This document shows positions 29,621 to 39,728 of a stretch of DNA of 64,000 nt, one piece after another (positions within the stretch are counted from its first letter, which is position 1; each line of letters begins with the position of its first letter). The notes beneath the pieces are model-generated. The model had not been told where the DNA came from and did no database searches. It was given only the letters and a program-made list of their open reading frames with translations. Source of the stretch: an uncultured Methanobrevibacter sp. (GTDB lineage Archaea; Methanobacteriota; Methanobacteria; Methanobacteriales; Methanobacteriaceae); the NCBI RefSeq assembly GCF_902774605.1, contig NZ_CACYJE010000002.1, positions 43,914 to 107,913 of the forward strand, written 5' to 3'. The position numbers and the translations under genes are program-made.

Positions 29621-30326
29621 CCACGTGTTCCACACCTGGAGCATACTTTTTTATTTTATTTACTTTAAGCAATTCCACTTCACGACCATCCGCCTCACTC
29701 ATTATTCTTTCAAACGGGCGAGTGTTCATGAGCTTTTCAGGAACCGTCTCATGGTAATGCAGAACTCCACCCTCGTTCAAGCTGCCGATTGCCGCTTTTA
29801 GATAGTGATGGGTCGTTTTGACGTAACCCATTATTATGCGGTCCGCCCGGTATTTTGGGGTTTCAACTTTGCAGTCCCCCAGAATCGGAGTGACATTGTC
29901 CAACTTATTCAGGCGGATGTTTTCACATAGGAAATGATAGGAATTGGGATTTATCTCAATTGAAATCACCTCACGGGCATTCGCATGCACGCCGATGGGT
30001 ATCGAGAAGTAGCCTATTCCGGCAAACATGTCAAGGACTGTCTCATCATCCTCAACCAGCCTTGCGATCCTCAAGCGTTCATTGTTGTTTCCCTTTGACC
30101 ACATGACCTTAGCCAGGTCCAGCTTGAACAGGCAACCGTTTTCCTTGTTGACCGTTTCCGTTTCGCCACCGTACAGTATCTTGTATACCGGCTCCCGTTT
30201 TGTCCCCTGGATATGGTTGATTTTCATTATTGTCTTGACATTGTGCCTTCTGGACAGCTCATTATAGTCATCGTCCGGATGACTGTTGTCCAATATGAGA
30301 ATATCCCCGATTTTTTTATATTTCAT
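29598..30326 (-). CDS. taw2: Taw2-like tRNA wybutosine aminocarboxypropyltransferase
   Basis: A 242-residue SAM-binding protein of the Trm5/TYW2 group. DMFAGIGYFSIPIGVHA (about 99-115) is the SAM loop, and DRIIMGYVKTTHHYLKAAI replaces the NxPP-type motif of Trm5. The MGYV form is the mark of TYW2/Taw2, which transfers the aminocarboxypropyl group of SAM to 4-demethylwyosine at G37 of tRNA-Phe. A methyltransferase of the Trm5 group is the alternative. It overlaps the end of cofG by 23 bases on the opposite strand. Confidence 0.82.
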   Translation of the reverse strand: MKYKKIGDILILDNSHPDDDYNELSRRHNVKTIMKINHIQGTKREPVYKILYGGETETVNKENGCLFKLDLAKVMWSKGNNNERLRIARLVEDDETVLDMFAGIGYFSIPIGVHANAREVISIEINPNSYHFLCENIRLNKLDNVTPILGDCKVETPKYRADRIIMGYVKTTHHYLKAAIGSLNEGGVLHYHETVPEKLMNTRPFERIMSEADGREVELLKVNKIKKYAPGVEHVVIDARIY

Positions 30327-30507
30327 GCGCCACCTAAAAGAAAACTTTATATATTCAAATGGTTAATATTAATATTGTTAGTTTATACTAATTATTGATT
30401 CTGATTTTAAATAAAATTAATCTTACCAGATTAGTTTATATTTTGTTATATTAACCTATAAGTAGTTGAAATAAGATATTTTAAATGCTTATATGAGGTG
30501 TATTTAA

Positions 30508-31122
30508 ATGGACGATAAAATACTAGAAGGTACTACAACCGTCGGAATCACATGCAAAGACGGAGTTGTATTTGCAAGCGAAAGAAGAGCTAGTATGGGA
30601 AACCTTGTAGCTCACAAAGTAGCAGAAAAAATATTTAAAATTGATGATCATATTGTAACAACCATAGCTGGTTCAGTTGGAGATGCTCAAAGCTTGATGA
30701 AGGTCATTGAAGCGGAAGTGTCATTATACCAAATGAGAAACAACGACGCAATCAGTGTCAAGGCGGCAGCATCATTAACCGCCAACATCCTACGTTCCGG
30801 ACCAATGTATGTTCAGACATTGCTTGGTGGAATGGACGGCGACAAACCATCTCTCTACTCACTCGACCCAGCAGGTGGTATGATTGAAGATACTTACATC
30901 TCAACCGGTTCAGGTTCCATCGTTGCTTACGGTGTTCTTGAGGACAGGTTCAGAGATGACTTAACAACTGATGAAGGAATTGAAGTAGCCATAAGAGCTA
31001 TTAGAGCCGCTGCTGAACGTGACACCTACTCCGGTAACGGATACCTTGTCGCTAAAGTAACCAAAGACGGCTTTGAAATGTTAGATAATGAAAAAATTAA
31101 TGAGATTCTTGATAAAATATAA
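30508..31122 (+). CDS. psmB: PsmB, proteasome beta subunit
   Basis: Catalytic subunit of the archaeal 20S proteasome, 204 residues. A short eight-residue propeptide MDDKILEG is followed by the nucleophile Thr9 in TTTVGI. GSGSIVAYGVLEDRF and the ERDTYSGNGY stretch are also conserved. GAGGTG precedes the ATG. A TATA box and long inverted repeat lie in the following spacer (31148-31229). The alpha subunit gene is not in the window. Confidence 0.96.
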   Translation: MDDKILEGTTTVGITCKDGVVFASERRASMGNLVAHKVAEKIFKIDDHIVTTIAGSVGDAQSLMKVIEAEVSLYQMRNNDAISVKAAASLTANILRSGPMYVQTLLGGMDGDKPSLYSLDPAGGMIEDTYISTGSGSIVAYGVLEDRFRDDLTTDEGIEVAIRAIRAAAERDTYSGNGYLVAKVTKDGFEMLDNEKINEILDKI

Positions 31123-31163
31123 GTAAGCTAATTTTTCATGACTAACTATTTTTTTATATAACC

Positions 31164-31229
31164 GTGTGGCTAGTTTATGAAGATTAACTAATTATAGCTT
31201 AAATGCTTTCATAAACTAGATTCCTACAC
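31164..31229 (+). repeat. Long hairpin between psmB and the aCPSF1 gene
   Basis: A perfect 12-bp stem, CTAGTTTATGAA (31170-31181) with TTCATAAACTAG (31208-31219), is extended outward by GTGTGG pairing with CC-ACAC across a small bulge. The loop is 26 bases. A TATA-like TTTTTTTATATAACC stands just before it (about 31148-31162). It may be the psmB terminator, a regulatory leader of the aCPSF1 gene, or a small RNA. Structure seen, role open. Confidence 0.5.
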
Positions 31230-31251
31230 AAACTTTTTTTGAAGGGATTAT

Positions 31252-33165
31252 ATGACTTCAGATATTTTAGAGGATATTAAAAAAGAGATTTTAGGTAAGC
31301 TGCCTAATGAAATTCAGGTTTCAAAAGTTGAATTTGAAGGGCCTGAAGTTGTGGTTTACACTAAAAATCCGGAAATAATTACCGAAAACGGCGACCTCAT
31401 AAGGTCACTTGCAAAAGAACTTAGAAAAAGAATTATTATTAGATCTGACAAAAGTGCTTTACTTGAACCAGAACCAACTATTAACAAGATTCATGAAATA
31501 GTTCCTGAAGGAGCTGAAATTACAGATATTTACTTTGATACAGTAACTGGCGAAGTTGTCATCACTGCTAAAAAACCGGGACTCGTTATTGGAAAATATG
31601 GTGTTACCTCAAGAAATATCGTTAAGAATACTGGTTGGGCACCTAAGATTTTAAGAACTCCACCTATCAGTTCAGACATTATTGGAAAAATTAGAACCAT
31701 CCAAAAGAACAGCAGCAAAGACAGGAAAAAATTACTGCAACGCCTCGGACGCCAAATCCACCAGGGAAGCAAATACCCTAACGATTGGGCCAGAGTGACT
31801 TCAATGGGAGGATTCAAGGAAGTGGGACGTTCATCAATGTTGCTGCAAACACCTAACAGCCGTGTCCTGTTGGATTGTGGCGTTAACGTTGCCGCATCAG
31901 ACAACAAGAACGCATTCCCATACCTGAATGCGCCGGAGTTTTCAATCGAGGAACTGGATGCAGTCATCATTTCTCACGCTCACCTGGACCATTGCGGATT
32001 CGTACCGTACCTGTTCCATTACGGATATGACGGACCTGTTTACTGTACAACCCCTACCAGGGATTTGACAACCCTTTTACAATTCGACCACCTGGACATT
32101 GCCCACAGGGAAGGAAATCCTCTCCCGTTCACATCCAAACATGTGAAACAGGCAATCAAGAACACCATCACACTGGACTATGGTGAAGTGACTGACATTT
32201 CACCGGACATCAGATTGACCCTGCACAATGCAGGACACATCCTAGGTTCAGCAATCTCCCACATGCACATTGGAGACGGAGCTCACAATTTAGTGTACAC
32301 AGGGGATTTCAAATACGAACCTTCAAGGCTTCTTGAACCTGCGACCATCCGTTTCCCTCGTGCGGAAACCGTGATCATGGAAAGTACCTATGGTGGACGT
32401 GAAGACATTCAGCCATCAAGGAACAATGCCGAAAAGGAAATGATGAAGACCATCTACAAGACACTCAAGCGTGGAGGAAAAGTATTGGTTCCGGTATTCG
32501 CTGTGGGAAGGGCTCAGGAACTGATGGTTGTGCTTGAAGAGTACATGAGGCATGGAATGATTGAGGAAGTTCCAATCTACATTGACGGTATGATTTGGGA
32601 AGCTACAGCTATCCACACTGCAAGGCCTGAATACTTAAGCAAGGACTTGAGGGATCAAATCTTCCATATGGGCAGGAACCCATTCGTTTCAGAAATGTTC
32701 AAGAAGGTTCAGAACCGTGACCAAAGAAAGGACATCGTTGAATCCAAACAGCCTGCAATCATCCTGTCAACTTCAGGTATGCTTACCGGCGGAAACTCCG
32801 TCGAATACTTCAAATGGCTATGCGAGGACGAGAAGAACACAATCATCTTTGTGGGATACCAGTCCGAAGGGTCAATGGGTAGAAGAGTCCAGAAAGGATG
32901 GAAGGAAATACCTCTTGAGGATGACGATGGAAGAACCAGGCAATTCTGCGTCAGGATGCAAGTTAAAACCATCAACGGTTTCAGTGGTCACTCCAACAGA
33001 AGACAATTGATGGAATATGTCAAAAGACTCAATCCAAGACCTGAAAAGGTCATCACCTGTCACGGTGACCCATACAAGGCGGTTGACTTGGCTTCATCAA
33101 TCCATAGAAGTTACAAGATTGAAACCAAAACCCCGATTAATTTGGATTGTGTAAGAATACATTAA
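31252..33165 (+). CDS. aCPSF1, beta-CASP ribonuclease / transcription termination factor
   Basis: A 637-residue archaeal CPSF1 homologue, shown in methanogens to be the general factor that cleaves nascent RNA at U-rich tracts to end transcription. Domains: two N-terminal KH domains (about 1-145, with GLVIGKYG at 110-117), a metallo-beta-lactamase domain with HAHLDHCG (242-249), and a beta-CASP domain (about 385-590) including [11 protein letters not shown] and [11 protein letters not shown]. The KH domains distinguish it from aCPSF2. GAAGGGATT precedes the ATG. Confidence 0.96.
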   Translation: MTSDILEDIKKEILGKLPNEIQVSKVEFEGPEVVVYTKNPEIITENGDLIRSLAKELRKRIIIRSDKSALLEPEPTINKIHEIVPEGAEITDIYFDTVTGEVVITAKKPGLVIGKYGVTSRNIVKNTGWAPKILRTPPISSDIIGKIRTIQKNSSKDRKKLLQRLGRQIHQGSKYPNDWARVTSMGGFKEVGRSSMLLQTPNSRVLLDCGVNVAASDNKNAFPYLNAPEFSIEELDAVIISHAHLDHCGFVPYLFHYGYDGPVYCTTPTRDLTTLLQFDHLDIAHREGNPLPFTSKHVKQAIKNTITLDYGEVTDISPDIRLTLHNAGHILGSAISHMHIGDGAHNLVYTGDFKYEPSRLLEPATIRFPRAETVIMESTYGGREDIQPSRNNAEKEMMKTIYKTLKRGGKVLVPVFAVGRAQELMVVLEEYMRHGMIEEVPIYIDGMIWEATAIHTARPEYLSKDLRDQIFHMGRNPFVSEMFKKVQNRDQRKDIVESKQPAIILSTSGMLTGGNSVEYFKWLCEDEKNTIIFVGYQSEGSMGRRVQKGWKEIPLEDDDGRTRQFCVRMQVKTINGFSGHSNRRQLMEYVKRLNPRPEKVITCHGDPYKAVDLASSIHRSYKIETKTPINLDCVRIH

Positions 33166-33198
33166 TATATTAATTAAAACAAAAATTAGTAATATGAA

Positions 33199-33223
33199 AA
33201 TGTTGTAAAACTATTACAACATT
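33199..33223 (+). terminator. Hairpin between the aCPSF1 gene and purM
   Basis: AATGTTGTAA and TTACAACATT form a perfect 10-bp stem with a five-base loop, 33 bases after the stop codon, followed by TTTATTTTTAAAA. The T-run is short, so it may be a weak terminator or a purM leader element. Confidence 0.45.
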
Positions 33224-33251
33224 CAATTTATTTTTAAAAATAGGTGTAATC

Positions 33252-34271
33252 ATGGCTACTTATTCAGAATCTGGTGTGGATATTGATTTAGAGGCAGTGA
33301 CTGTTTCTGCACTTGCTGACAAGCTCAAATCAACATTGGAATGTAGAGATATCATCACCGACAGCGGTCATTATGCAGCCCTAGTGCGCTTAGGCGACAA
33401 GGCAATCGCAATGAGTACTGACGGTGTTGGAAGTAAAATTTTAATTGCTGAAATGATGAACAAATACGATACCGTAGGTATTGACTGTATTGCAATGGTT
33501 GTAAACGACATATTATGTGTCGGCGCGGAACCTATCGCACTAGTCGATTACCTTGCAGTGGAAAAACCTGACCCTCAAAGGGCAGCTGAAATCGCTGAAG
33601 GACTTGTCACCGGTGCAAAAGAATCAAGGATTGCAATCATCGGCGGTGAAACCGCTTCACTTCCCGGAATCATCAAGGATTTCGACCTTGCAGGAACAGG
33701 TATCGGATTTGTGGATGTCGACAAGATAATCACCGGGGAAAACATTGAACCCGGCAACGTCCTAATAGGCATCAACAGTAATGGTATTCATTCCAACGGC
33801 TACAGCCTGGCTAGAAAAGCAATATTCGAGGACGCCGGACTGACAGTTGACGATAAGATGCCAAACGGTGAAACCACCATTGGTGAGGAATTGATTCGTC
33901 CGACTGAACTGTACGTCAAGCCTATCGTTGCACTGTTTGAAAAAGAATACAATATCAATGGATTGGCACACATTACTGGCGGAGGATTCACTAATCTCAG
34001 ACGCCTTAAAAAAGGCGTCGGCTATGACATTGACAATCTTCCGGAAGTGCCGGAGATATTCAAGCTGATCTATGAGCAAAACGTTGACATCAAGGAAATG
34101 TACAAGGTTTTCAATATGGGTGTCGGTTTTGTCGTTATCTGTGAAGAAAGCGAAGCTGATAAAATCATGGGCACTTTAAAAGAATACTGTGACTGTCAAA
34201 TAATCGGTAAAGTGACAGATGATGAGAAAATCACAGTCAAGACTTTTGAAGGCTTTCAAATTGAATACTGA
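33252..34271 (+). CDS. purM: PurM, phosphoribosylformylglycinamidine cyclo-ligase
   Basis: AIR synthetase, the fifth step of purine biosynthesis, 339 residues. Motifs: [16 protein letters not shown] (about 54-69), [18 protein letters not shown] (nucleotide site) and [11 protein letters not shown]. The C-terminal THITGGG type motif appears as [13 protein letters not shown]. The ATG follows AGGTGTAAT. It is followed after 27 bases by comC. Confidence 0.95.
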   Translation: MATYSESGVDIDLEAVTVSALADKLKSTLECRDIITDSGHYAALVRLGDKAIAMSTDGVGSKILIAEMMNKYDTVGIDCIAMVVNDILCVGAEPIALVDYLAVEKPDPQRAAEIAEGLVTGAKESRIAIIGGETASLPGIIKDFDLAGTGIGFVDVDKIITGENIEPGNVLIGINSNGIHSNGYSLARKAIFEDAGLTVDDKMPNGETTIGEELIRPTELYVKPIVALFEKEYNINGLAHITGGGFTNLRRLKKGVGYDIDNLPEVPEIFKLIYEQNVDIKEMYKVFNMGVGFVVICEESEADKIMGTLKEYCDCQIIGKVTDDEKITVKTFEGFQIEY

Positions 34272-34298
34272 TTTAATTAACTATTGAGGAGTGATAAC

Positions 34299-35327
34299 AT
34301 GAAGATAATGAAAGACAAGGAAATGGCTCTTGTAAAAGAAATACTAGCAAAGCTCGGAGCCAGCGAGGAAGACCAAGAATTAGTGGCAGAAGCAACATTA
34401 GATGCTGACTTAAAAGGATTCACATCACACGGACTCGGAAGATTCCCACAATACCTCATTAGTATTAAAGCAGGAACAATCAACTTAGAAGACAATATCA
34501 CTATTGAAAAGGAAACCCCTGCAATCGCATTGATAAACGGTAACAGTGGATTCGGACAAGCAGTATCCTACAAGGCAATGCAGTTAGCAATCAAGAAGGC
34601 AAAAGAAGTGGGTATCGCATGTGTGGGAGTTCACAACACCAACCACTTCGGAGTCACAGGATTCTACTCCGACTTGGCATTGAGGGAAAACTGCATCGGT
34701 TTGGTCCTAGCTAACACAGACCCTGCCATCGCGCCTTTAGGAGGCAAAGGGGCATTGATCGGAACAAACCCTGTCGCTTTAGGAATCCCATCAGACACAT
34801 ACATTACCGTGGACATGGCAACATCCGTCACTGCACGTGGTAAAATCATCGAATCCAAAAGGAAAGGATTGGACTTGCCTGACGGTTGGGCATTGGACAA
34901 GGATGGAAACCCAACTAACGACCCTGAAGCAGCACTTGAAGGATCAATCCTGCCATTCGGAGGATTCAAAGGATACGCATTATCACTTTTAATTGAAATC
35001 CTAACCGGACCATTAGTACAAGCCGGTTACGGCCACGGCGTTACAGGTACCGCTTCACCAGACAAGGACTGTACCAAAGGTGACCTGTATGTTGTAATCG
35101 ACCCATCCAAATTCGGCGACTTCGATGAGTTCAAGGCACATACCGAAGACTTCGTGTCACAAGTGAGGGCTACCGGGGAAACCGTTGCCATACCGGGTGA
35201 CTTGGAAGTTAAAAGAATCGCTGAAGCTGAAGCAAACGGCGTTGCAATAGATGAAAAATTATACGAACAACTGAAAGGAATCTGCGATGACCTGGACATT
35301 GACATTGATTCCTATGTTGAAGAATAA
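34299..35327 (+). CDS. comC: ComC-type sulfolactate/malate dehydrogenase
   Basis: A 342-residue NAD(P)-dependent dehydrogenase of the malate/L-lactate (Ldh2/ComC) family. It is most likely L-sulfolactate dehydrogenase, which makes sulfopyruvate in coenzyme M synthesis. Visible: SHGLGRFPQYL (about 45-55), HNTNHFGVTGFY (catalytic histidine region) and VDMATSVTARGKIIESKRKG. The ATG at 34299 follows GAGGAGTGAT. The TTG at 34284 lies within that site. comB is in the same window (18010), supporting the assignment. A malate dehydrogenase role is the alternative. Confidence 0.8.
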   Translation: MKIMKDKEMALVKEILAKLGASEEDQELVAEATLDADLKGFTSHGLGRFPQYLISIKAGTINLEDNITIEKETPAIALINGNSGFGQAVSYKAMQLAIKKAKEVGIACVGVHNTNHFGVTGFYSDLALRENCIGLVLANTDPAIAPLGGKGALIGTNPVALGIPSDTYITVDMATSVTARGKIIESKRKGLDLPDGWALDKDGNPTNDPEAALEGSILPFGGFKGYALSLLIEILTGPLVQAGYGHGVTGTASPDKDCTKGDLYVVIDPSKFGDFDEFKAHTEDFVSQVRATGETVAIPGDLEVKRIAEAEANGVAIDEKLYEQLKGICDDLDIDIDSYVEE

Positions 35328-35618
35328 TGGGTTAATCTTTTAACTCATTCCAACTATTTTTAAACTCATTTTACCAAACATCAATATAATTTAATTTTAA
35401 AACTCATTATTAATCATGATTGGATTAATAGACCAAATGTAAACTATTTTTTATGGATTTCAAACATTATCCAATCCTTTTAAAAACAAGCAAAAAGCAA
35501 TAATTAGTTGTGAAAATAGGTTGTTTTATATAATATTAAAGTTATAACTATAAATGTTATAAATATTCAAAAAATATTTGTACGCAAAAAAGATTTTCTT
35601 AAAAAGGAGGACAATAAA

Positions 35619-38600
35619 GTGAAAATAAAAAATTCTTACATACTGTTAATAGGAATAGCAATATTTCTATTGATAAGCATCGGATCAGTCTGTGCTAGTG
35701 AGAATGTCACTGACAACAGTGATGTCCCGTTAGCTGATGATGGAGCAGACGTTGTCCTCAGTAATACTAGTGATACTGAAGGAAACGTACCCGATGATAC
35801 GCAAACAGAAAAAATAAATACAACTGTTAAAACCAACAAGGACAGTTATGAATTCAAGCAGGATTCAAATAAAACTGTCACAGTCGAAGTTAAAGATAAC
35901 AAATCAAGCAATATTAATGTAAATAAAAGTGATTTATCTGTAATGAACGGAAATAAAAGCGTTTCATTTGATTATACAGGTACACTCATGACAATTACAG
36001 AAGCATTGCCTGTTGGAAACTACAATTTAACAATTAATTACTTAGGTAATGAACAGTACATTAATTCATCTAAAGTAATTGCCGTTAAAATATATGGAAA
36101 CAATACAATCGAAACCGTGACAAGTGTTGTTTGCAATGGAAAAGATATTGAAATTCCAGTTAAAGTAAATGATGGAGTTGACTACATTGAATTAAATAAA
36201 GATAACTTCAACTTAACATTAATATATACTAATGAAACTGGAAACATAAGTAATTTAACAATTAAGGCATTTACTATTGAAAACAATACTATCAAATTCA
36301 ATACAGACGTTACTTTAATAGCTGCAAGTTTGAAAATAGACTATGTTAATGCAACTGAACCAAAAACAGTTAACATTAAAGTCAGCACTCAAGTCAAAGC
36401 AGATAAAGACGAATACAAATTTAAATCAGAAGAGAATAAAACAATCAGTATCACAATCCTCGATGGTCAAGAAAATCAATTAAATGTTGTTAAAAATGAT
36501 TTAAAAGTATTCGATAACGGAAATGAAATTGACTTTAAATATAACAATTCAGTTATGACCCTTACCTTAAATGAAGGAGTGCATAACTTAACAATCGCAT
36601 ACAAAGGTAATGTAACCTACAATGCATCAAACAGCAGCGCTATAATCATAAAAGTATCCGGAAACAATACAATCAACGTTCCTGAAACTGTTGTTAGCGA
36701 AGGTAAAACCGTAGAAATCCCAGTAACCTTATTTGACGGTTCTGAAAACATTGACTTAACCTATGATTTCACATTAAACTTAACCTACACTGACAAAACC
36801 GGAAACGTAACTTCCGCAGTCCTTTCAGCATATGATATTGTTGACGGAAAAATCAAATTCGATGTTGACGCATACAAATGGATTAAAGCAAGCGTAAATG
36901 TCAATTACGTTAATTCAACTGGATCTAAAAATGTTAAAATACTCTTAACAAGTTCAGTCAATGCAACTGCAGAAAACAAATACAGGAACAATGAAACCAA
37001 TAACATAACTGTTACTGTAAAAGACAATGAAGGAAACGTGTTAAACGTTGCAAAAGCAGACTTACAAGTGCTTGACAATGGAAAAAACATTGCATTCACA
37101 TACAACAATTCAATAATCAACGTGAACTTAGAGGATGGAGTGCACAATATAACCATTATCTACAAGGGCAATGACACATACGTTACCTCAAATACTACCA
37201 TTGAACAGAAAGTTTACGGAAACGTCAGATTCAATCCTGATGCAGTCGCAGTATTAGATGACAATACACAAGTGACAATTACCATCAACCTCAATGATGG
37301 TGCCGATTTAGTTGACATCAATGAAACTAAATTAAACGTCACAGTATTCCGGACTTTAAACAATGTAACTACCAATCAAACTGTTGAATACGATTTAAAC
37401 GGTCAAAACATCACTTTTGACTTAGATGCTGATTTCGATTCAGCATATGCTGTAATCAAATACAGTGAAGGAAACTTAACTGCAACAACCCAGATTAAAG
37501 TGAACACAGAAATTGATGTGGATAACGGCGCTTCAATCGTGACCCTCGGTGAAACTGAAGATAAAAATTTAAGAATCATAATCACCGGATTAACAGCCGA
37601 TTCAGGCCATAACATCAATGTAACAAAAGACAATATCCAAATATTGAAAGACGGCAAAGCCCTTAATATTGATGTTAACAATTCCATTGTAACCATTAAG
37701 GATGCATTCAAATTTGGAGTATACAATTTAACCGTCAAGTATTTAGGAGACAGCACTTTCCTCGAATCCGTTAAAAACATTACTTTAAAAGTCTACGGCC
37801 TCAATGCAACAACCCCTATCAACGTCAACTCCTCTAAAAAAGGAGAAGTTAAGGTGGGACTCATTGTAGGTAACGAGACAGAAGACATGAATGTCACACA
37901 GATTCAACTTAACGTAACCTATAAAAACGGAAATAATACTGTAGTCATCCCTGTAACCGTGGACAAGTATGAAAACGGAACATTATACTTCACTCTTGAA
38001 AACGGCAACTTCACAACTGCAACATTAAACATCAAATATGACAATACCGAGAAGAATGTTACCCTAAACAGGATCTACAATGCCAAAATTGTAATTGTCA
38101 ACAATGTCAATGAATACAGAACCGGTAACTTCACATTCAGATTAGTTGATGCTGACGATGGATCCAACATTACCGGAAAAACCATTAAACTGACCACTGT
38201 TGGAAACATCAGGGCAGGATTCAGTGCAACCACTGACGCTAACGGTATTGCATCATTCAAGACAATTAACCTATACGAGTTTAACAACAATGGAGTGAAT
38301 GGTGGATCAATCAGCTTAAGCCAAATCGACTTGGACGTTGGAAACCACAGCGTTGATTTAGAATCCGACGGCAATGTTAAAGCAGCTAAAGTCACAACCA
38401 ACTTAACAATTACCCAAGGACACTTCAAAATAGTTGTTGACCCATATAAGGAATACTTCGGAACCGACAAGCCTGTAACCGTAACAGTTACTAACTCCTT
38501 AGGAGAACCTGTTCCTGGAATCATTGTAAAATTAACCATTGATAAATTGAGTGGAGAATATTACCTTTACACTAACACCAGTGGAGTTGGACGCATTTCC

Positions 38601-39599
38601 ATATACAACACTGAGACTAAAAGCGGATTAGTTGGTGGAAATTACGTATTCACAGCATCAAACAATGATACTAAAAACATCGCTCCAACCAGTGCAAAAG
38701 GTACCGTAACAGTTCTTAAAATCCCAACCACTATCAGTGCTAAAGATGTGACCGTACAGTACAATACCGGAAAAACTTCAACAATAACCGTCAAAGACAA
38801 GAACGGTAAAGCAGTATCCGGCATGTACCTGCTTGTAAGATTATATGCTACATCCAAGAAATACAGTGATTACTTGTTCCAAACCAACAGCAAAGGTCAA
38901 GTAACATTCAGTGCTTCATTAGATGTGGGCAAACACAAGATGATCGTTACTTCCGCAGACAACAGGTATGACGCTAAACAGGTGACAAAGACCATTACAG
39001 TCAAAAAGATTAAAGCTAAACTCACTGCTAAGAAAGTAAATACCTACTATAAGGCTGGAAAGTACTTCACTGTTAAGTTAACCAATGCTAAAAACAAGAA
39101 AGCGGTCTATGCTGCTGAAGTGAACATCAAGATATTCGTGTCCAAAAACAGGTACTACAACTACAACGGCCAAACCGGTATGAACGGTCAATTGAAACTA
39201 TTGCTTGACAGTTTAAAACCAGGAACCTACAAGGTTGAAGTGTCAAGTGCATCAAACAAGAACTATGATGCTAAGAAAGTCACATCCAAGATTGTGATTA
39301 AAAAGGCGCCAGCCAAATTAACTCCTAAAAAATTAACCGCCAAGAAAGGTGCTAAAAAATACTTTAAAGTCACTGTTAAAAACAAGAAGACTAAAAAGGT
39401 AATTAAAGGAGTTAAAGTTAAAGTTAAAGTTTACACTGGTAAAAAGGCAAAAACCTATAAGATTAAAACCAACTCTAAAGGAATTGCCAAACTCAGTGTC
39501 AAGAAACTTAAAGTTGGCAAGCACAAGGTTGTTGTCACATCCGCCGACAAGTATGTTGTTGCTAAAAAAGCAAAATCAACTATTAAAATTAAAAGATAA
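35619..39599 (+). CDS. Adhesin-like surface protein with Ig-like repeats and lysine-rich tail
   Basis: A 1326-residue secreted protein of the adhesin-like type common in Methanobrevibacter. The N-terminal signal sequence ends near SVCAS (residue about 27). Then come about four Ig-like repeats of roughly 180 residues, each with a recurrent NLTI-YKGN-TY pattern and a VYGNNTI-like boundary. From about residue 1030 there are three shorter repeats ending in a very basic module (K-rich, VKVKVYTGKKAKTYKIKTNS near residue 1265). The many N-x-S/T sites suggest glycosylation. It starts at GTG after AAAGGAGG and has no membrane anchor, so the basic tail may hold it to the pseudomurein wall (inference). 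Confidence 0.85.
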   Translation: MKIKNSYILLIGIAIFLLISIGSVCASENVTDNSDVPLADDGADVVLSNTSDTEGNVPDDTQTEKINTTVKTNKDSYEFKQDSNKTVTVEVKDNKSSNINVNKSDLSVMNGNKSVSFDYTGTLMTITEALPVGNYNLTINYLGNEQYINSSKVIAVKIYGNNTIETVTSVVCNGKDIEIPVKVNDGVDYIELNKDNFNLTLIYTNETGNISNLTIKAFTIENNTIKFNTDVTLIAASLKIDYVNATEPKTVNIKVSTQVKADKDEYKFKSEENKTISITILDGQENQLNVVKNDLKVFDNGNEIDFKYNNSVMTLTLNEGVHNLTIAYKGNVTYNASNSSAIIIKVSGNNTINVPETVVSEGKTVEIPVTLFDGSENIDLTYDFTLNLTYTDKTGNVTSAVLSAYDIVDGKIKFDVDAYKWIKASVNVNYVNSTGSKNVKILLTSSVNATAENKYRNNETNNITVTVKDNEGNVLNVAKADLQVLDNGKNIAFTYNNSIINVNLEDGVHNITIIYKGNDTYVTSNTTIEQKVYGNVRFNPDAVAVLDDNTQVTITINLNDGADLVDINETKLNVTVFRTLNNVTTNQTVEYDLNGQNITFDLDADFDSAYAVIKYSEGNLTATTQIKVNTEIDVDNGASIVTLGETEDKNLRIIITGLTADSGHNINVTKDNIQILKDGKALNIDVNNSIVTIKDAFKFGVYNLTVKYLGDSTFLESVKNITLKVYGLNATTPINVNSSKKGEVKVGLIVGNETEDMNVTQIQLNVTYKNGNNTVVIPVTVDKYENGTLYFTLENGNFTTATLNIKYDNTEKNVTLNRIYNAKIVIVNNVNEYRTGNFTFRLVDADDGSNITGKTIKLTTVGNIRAGFSATTDANGIASFKTINLYEFNNNGVNGGSISLSQIDLDVGNHSVDLESDGNVKAAKVTTNLTITQGHFKIVVDPYKEYFGTDKPVTVTVTNSLGEPVPGIIVKLTIDKLSGEYYLYTNTSGVGRISIYNTETKSGLVGGNYVFTASNNDTKNIAPTSAKGTVTVLKIPTTISAKDVTVQYNTGKTSTITVKDKNGKAVSGMYLLVRLYATSKKYSDYLFQTNSKGQVTFSASLDVGKHKMIVTSADNRYDAKQVTKTITVKKIKAKLTAKKVNTYYKAGKYFTVKLTNAKNKKAVYAAEVNIKIFVSKNRYYNYNGQTGMNGQLKLLLDSLKPGTYKVEVSSASNKNYDAKKVTSKIVIKKAPAKLTPKKLTAKKGAKKYFKVTVKNKKTKKVIKGVKVKVKVYTGKKAKTYKIKTNSKGIAKLSVKKLKVGKHKVVVTSADKYVVAKKAKSTIKIKR

Positions 39600-39638
39600 G
39601 AGAATCTAATTTCTCTTAACCCTTTTTTCTTTTTTTTG
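39597..39638 (+). terminator. Terminator of the adhesin-like gene
   Basis: An 8-bp perfect stem, TAAGAGAA (39597-39604, including the stop codon) with TTCTCTTA (39611-39618), is followed by CCCTTTTTTCTTTTTTTT. Strong intrinsic-type terminator. Confidence 0.75.
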
Positions 39639-39728
39639 TTAAATTTTAAATACGATATTCACCTAAACTATTTTTATATATTCATAATATACGGAATATA
39701 TACCGATTAAATTAGGAGGGTGAATTAA

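Noticed and set aside
31164..31229. Box C/D guide RNA between psmB and the aCPSF1 gene, given nop5 and flpA in the window
   Set aside because: An ATGAAGA resembling box C is present but no convincing box D (CTGA) or C'/D' pair is found.
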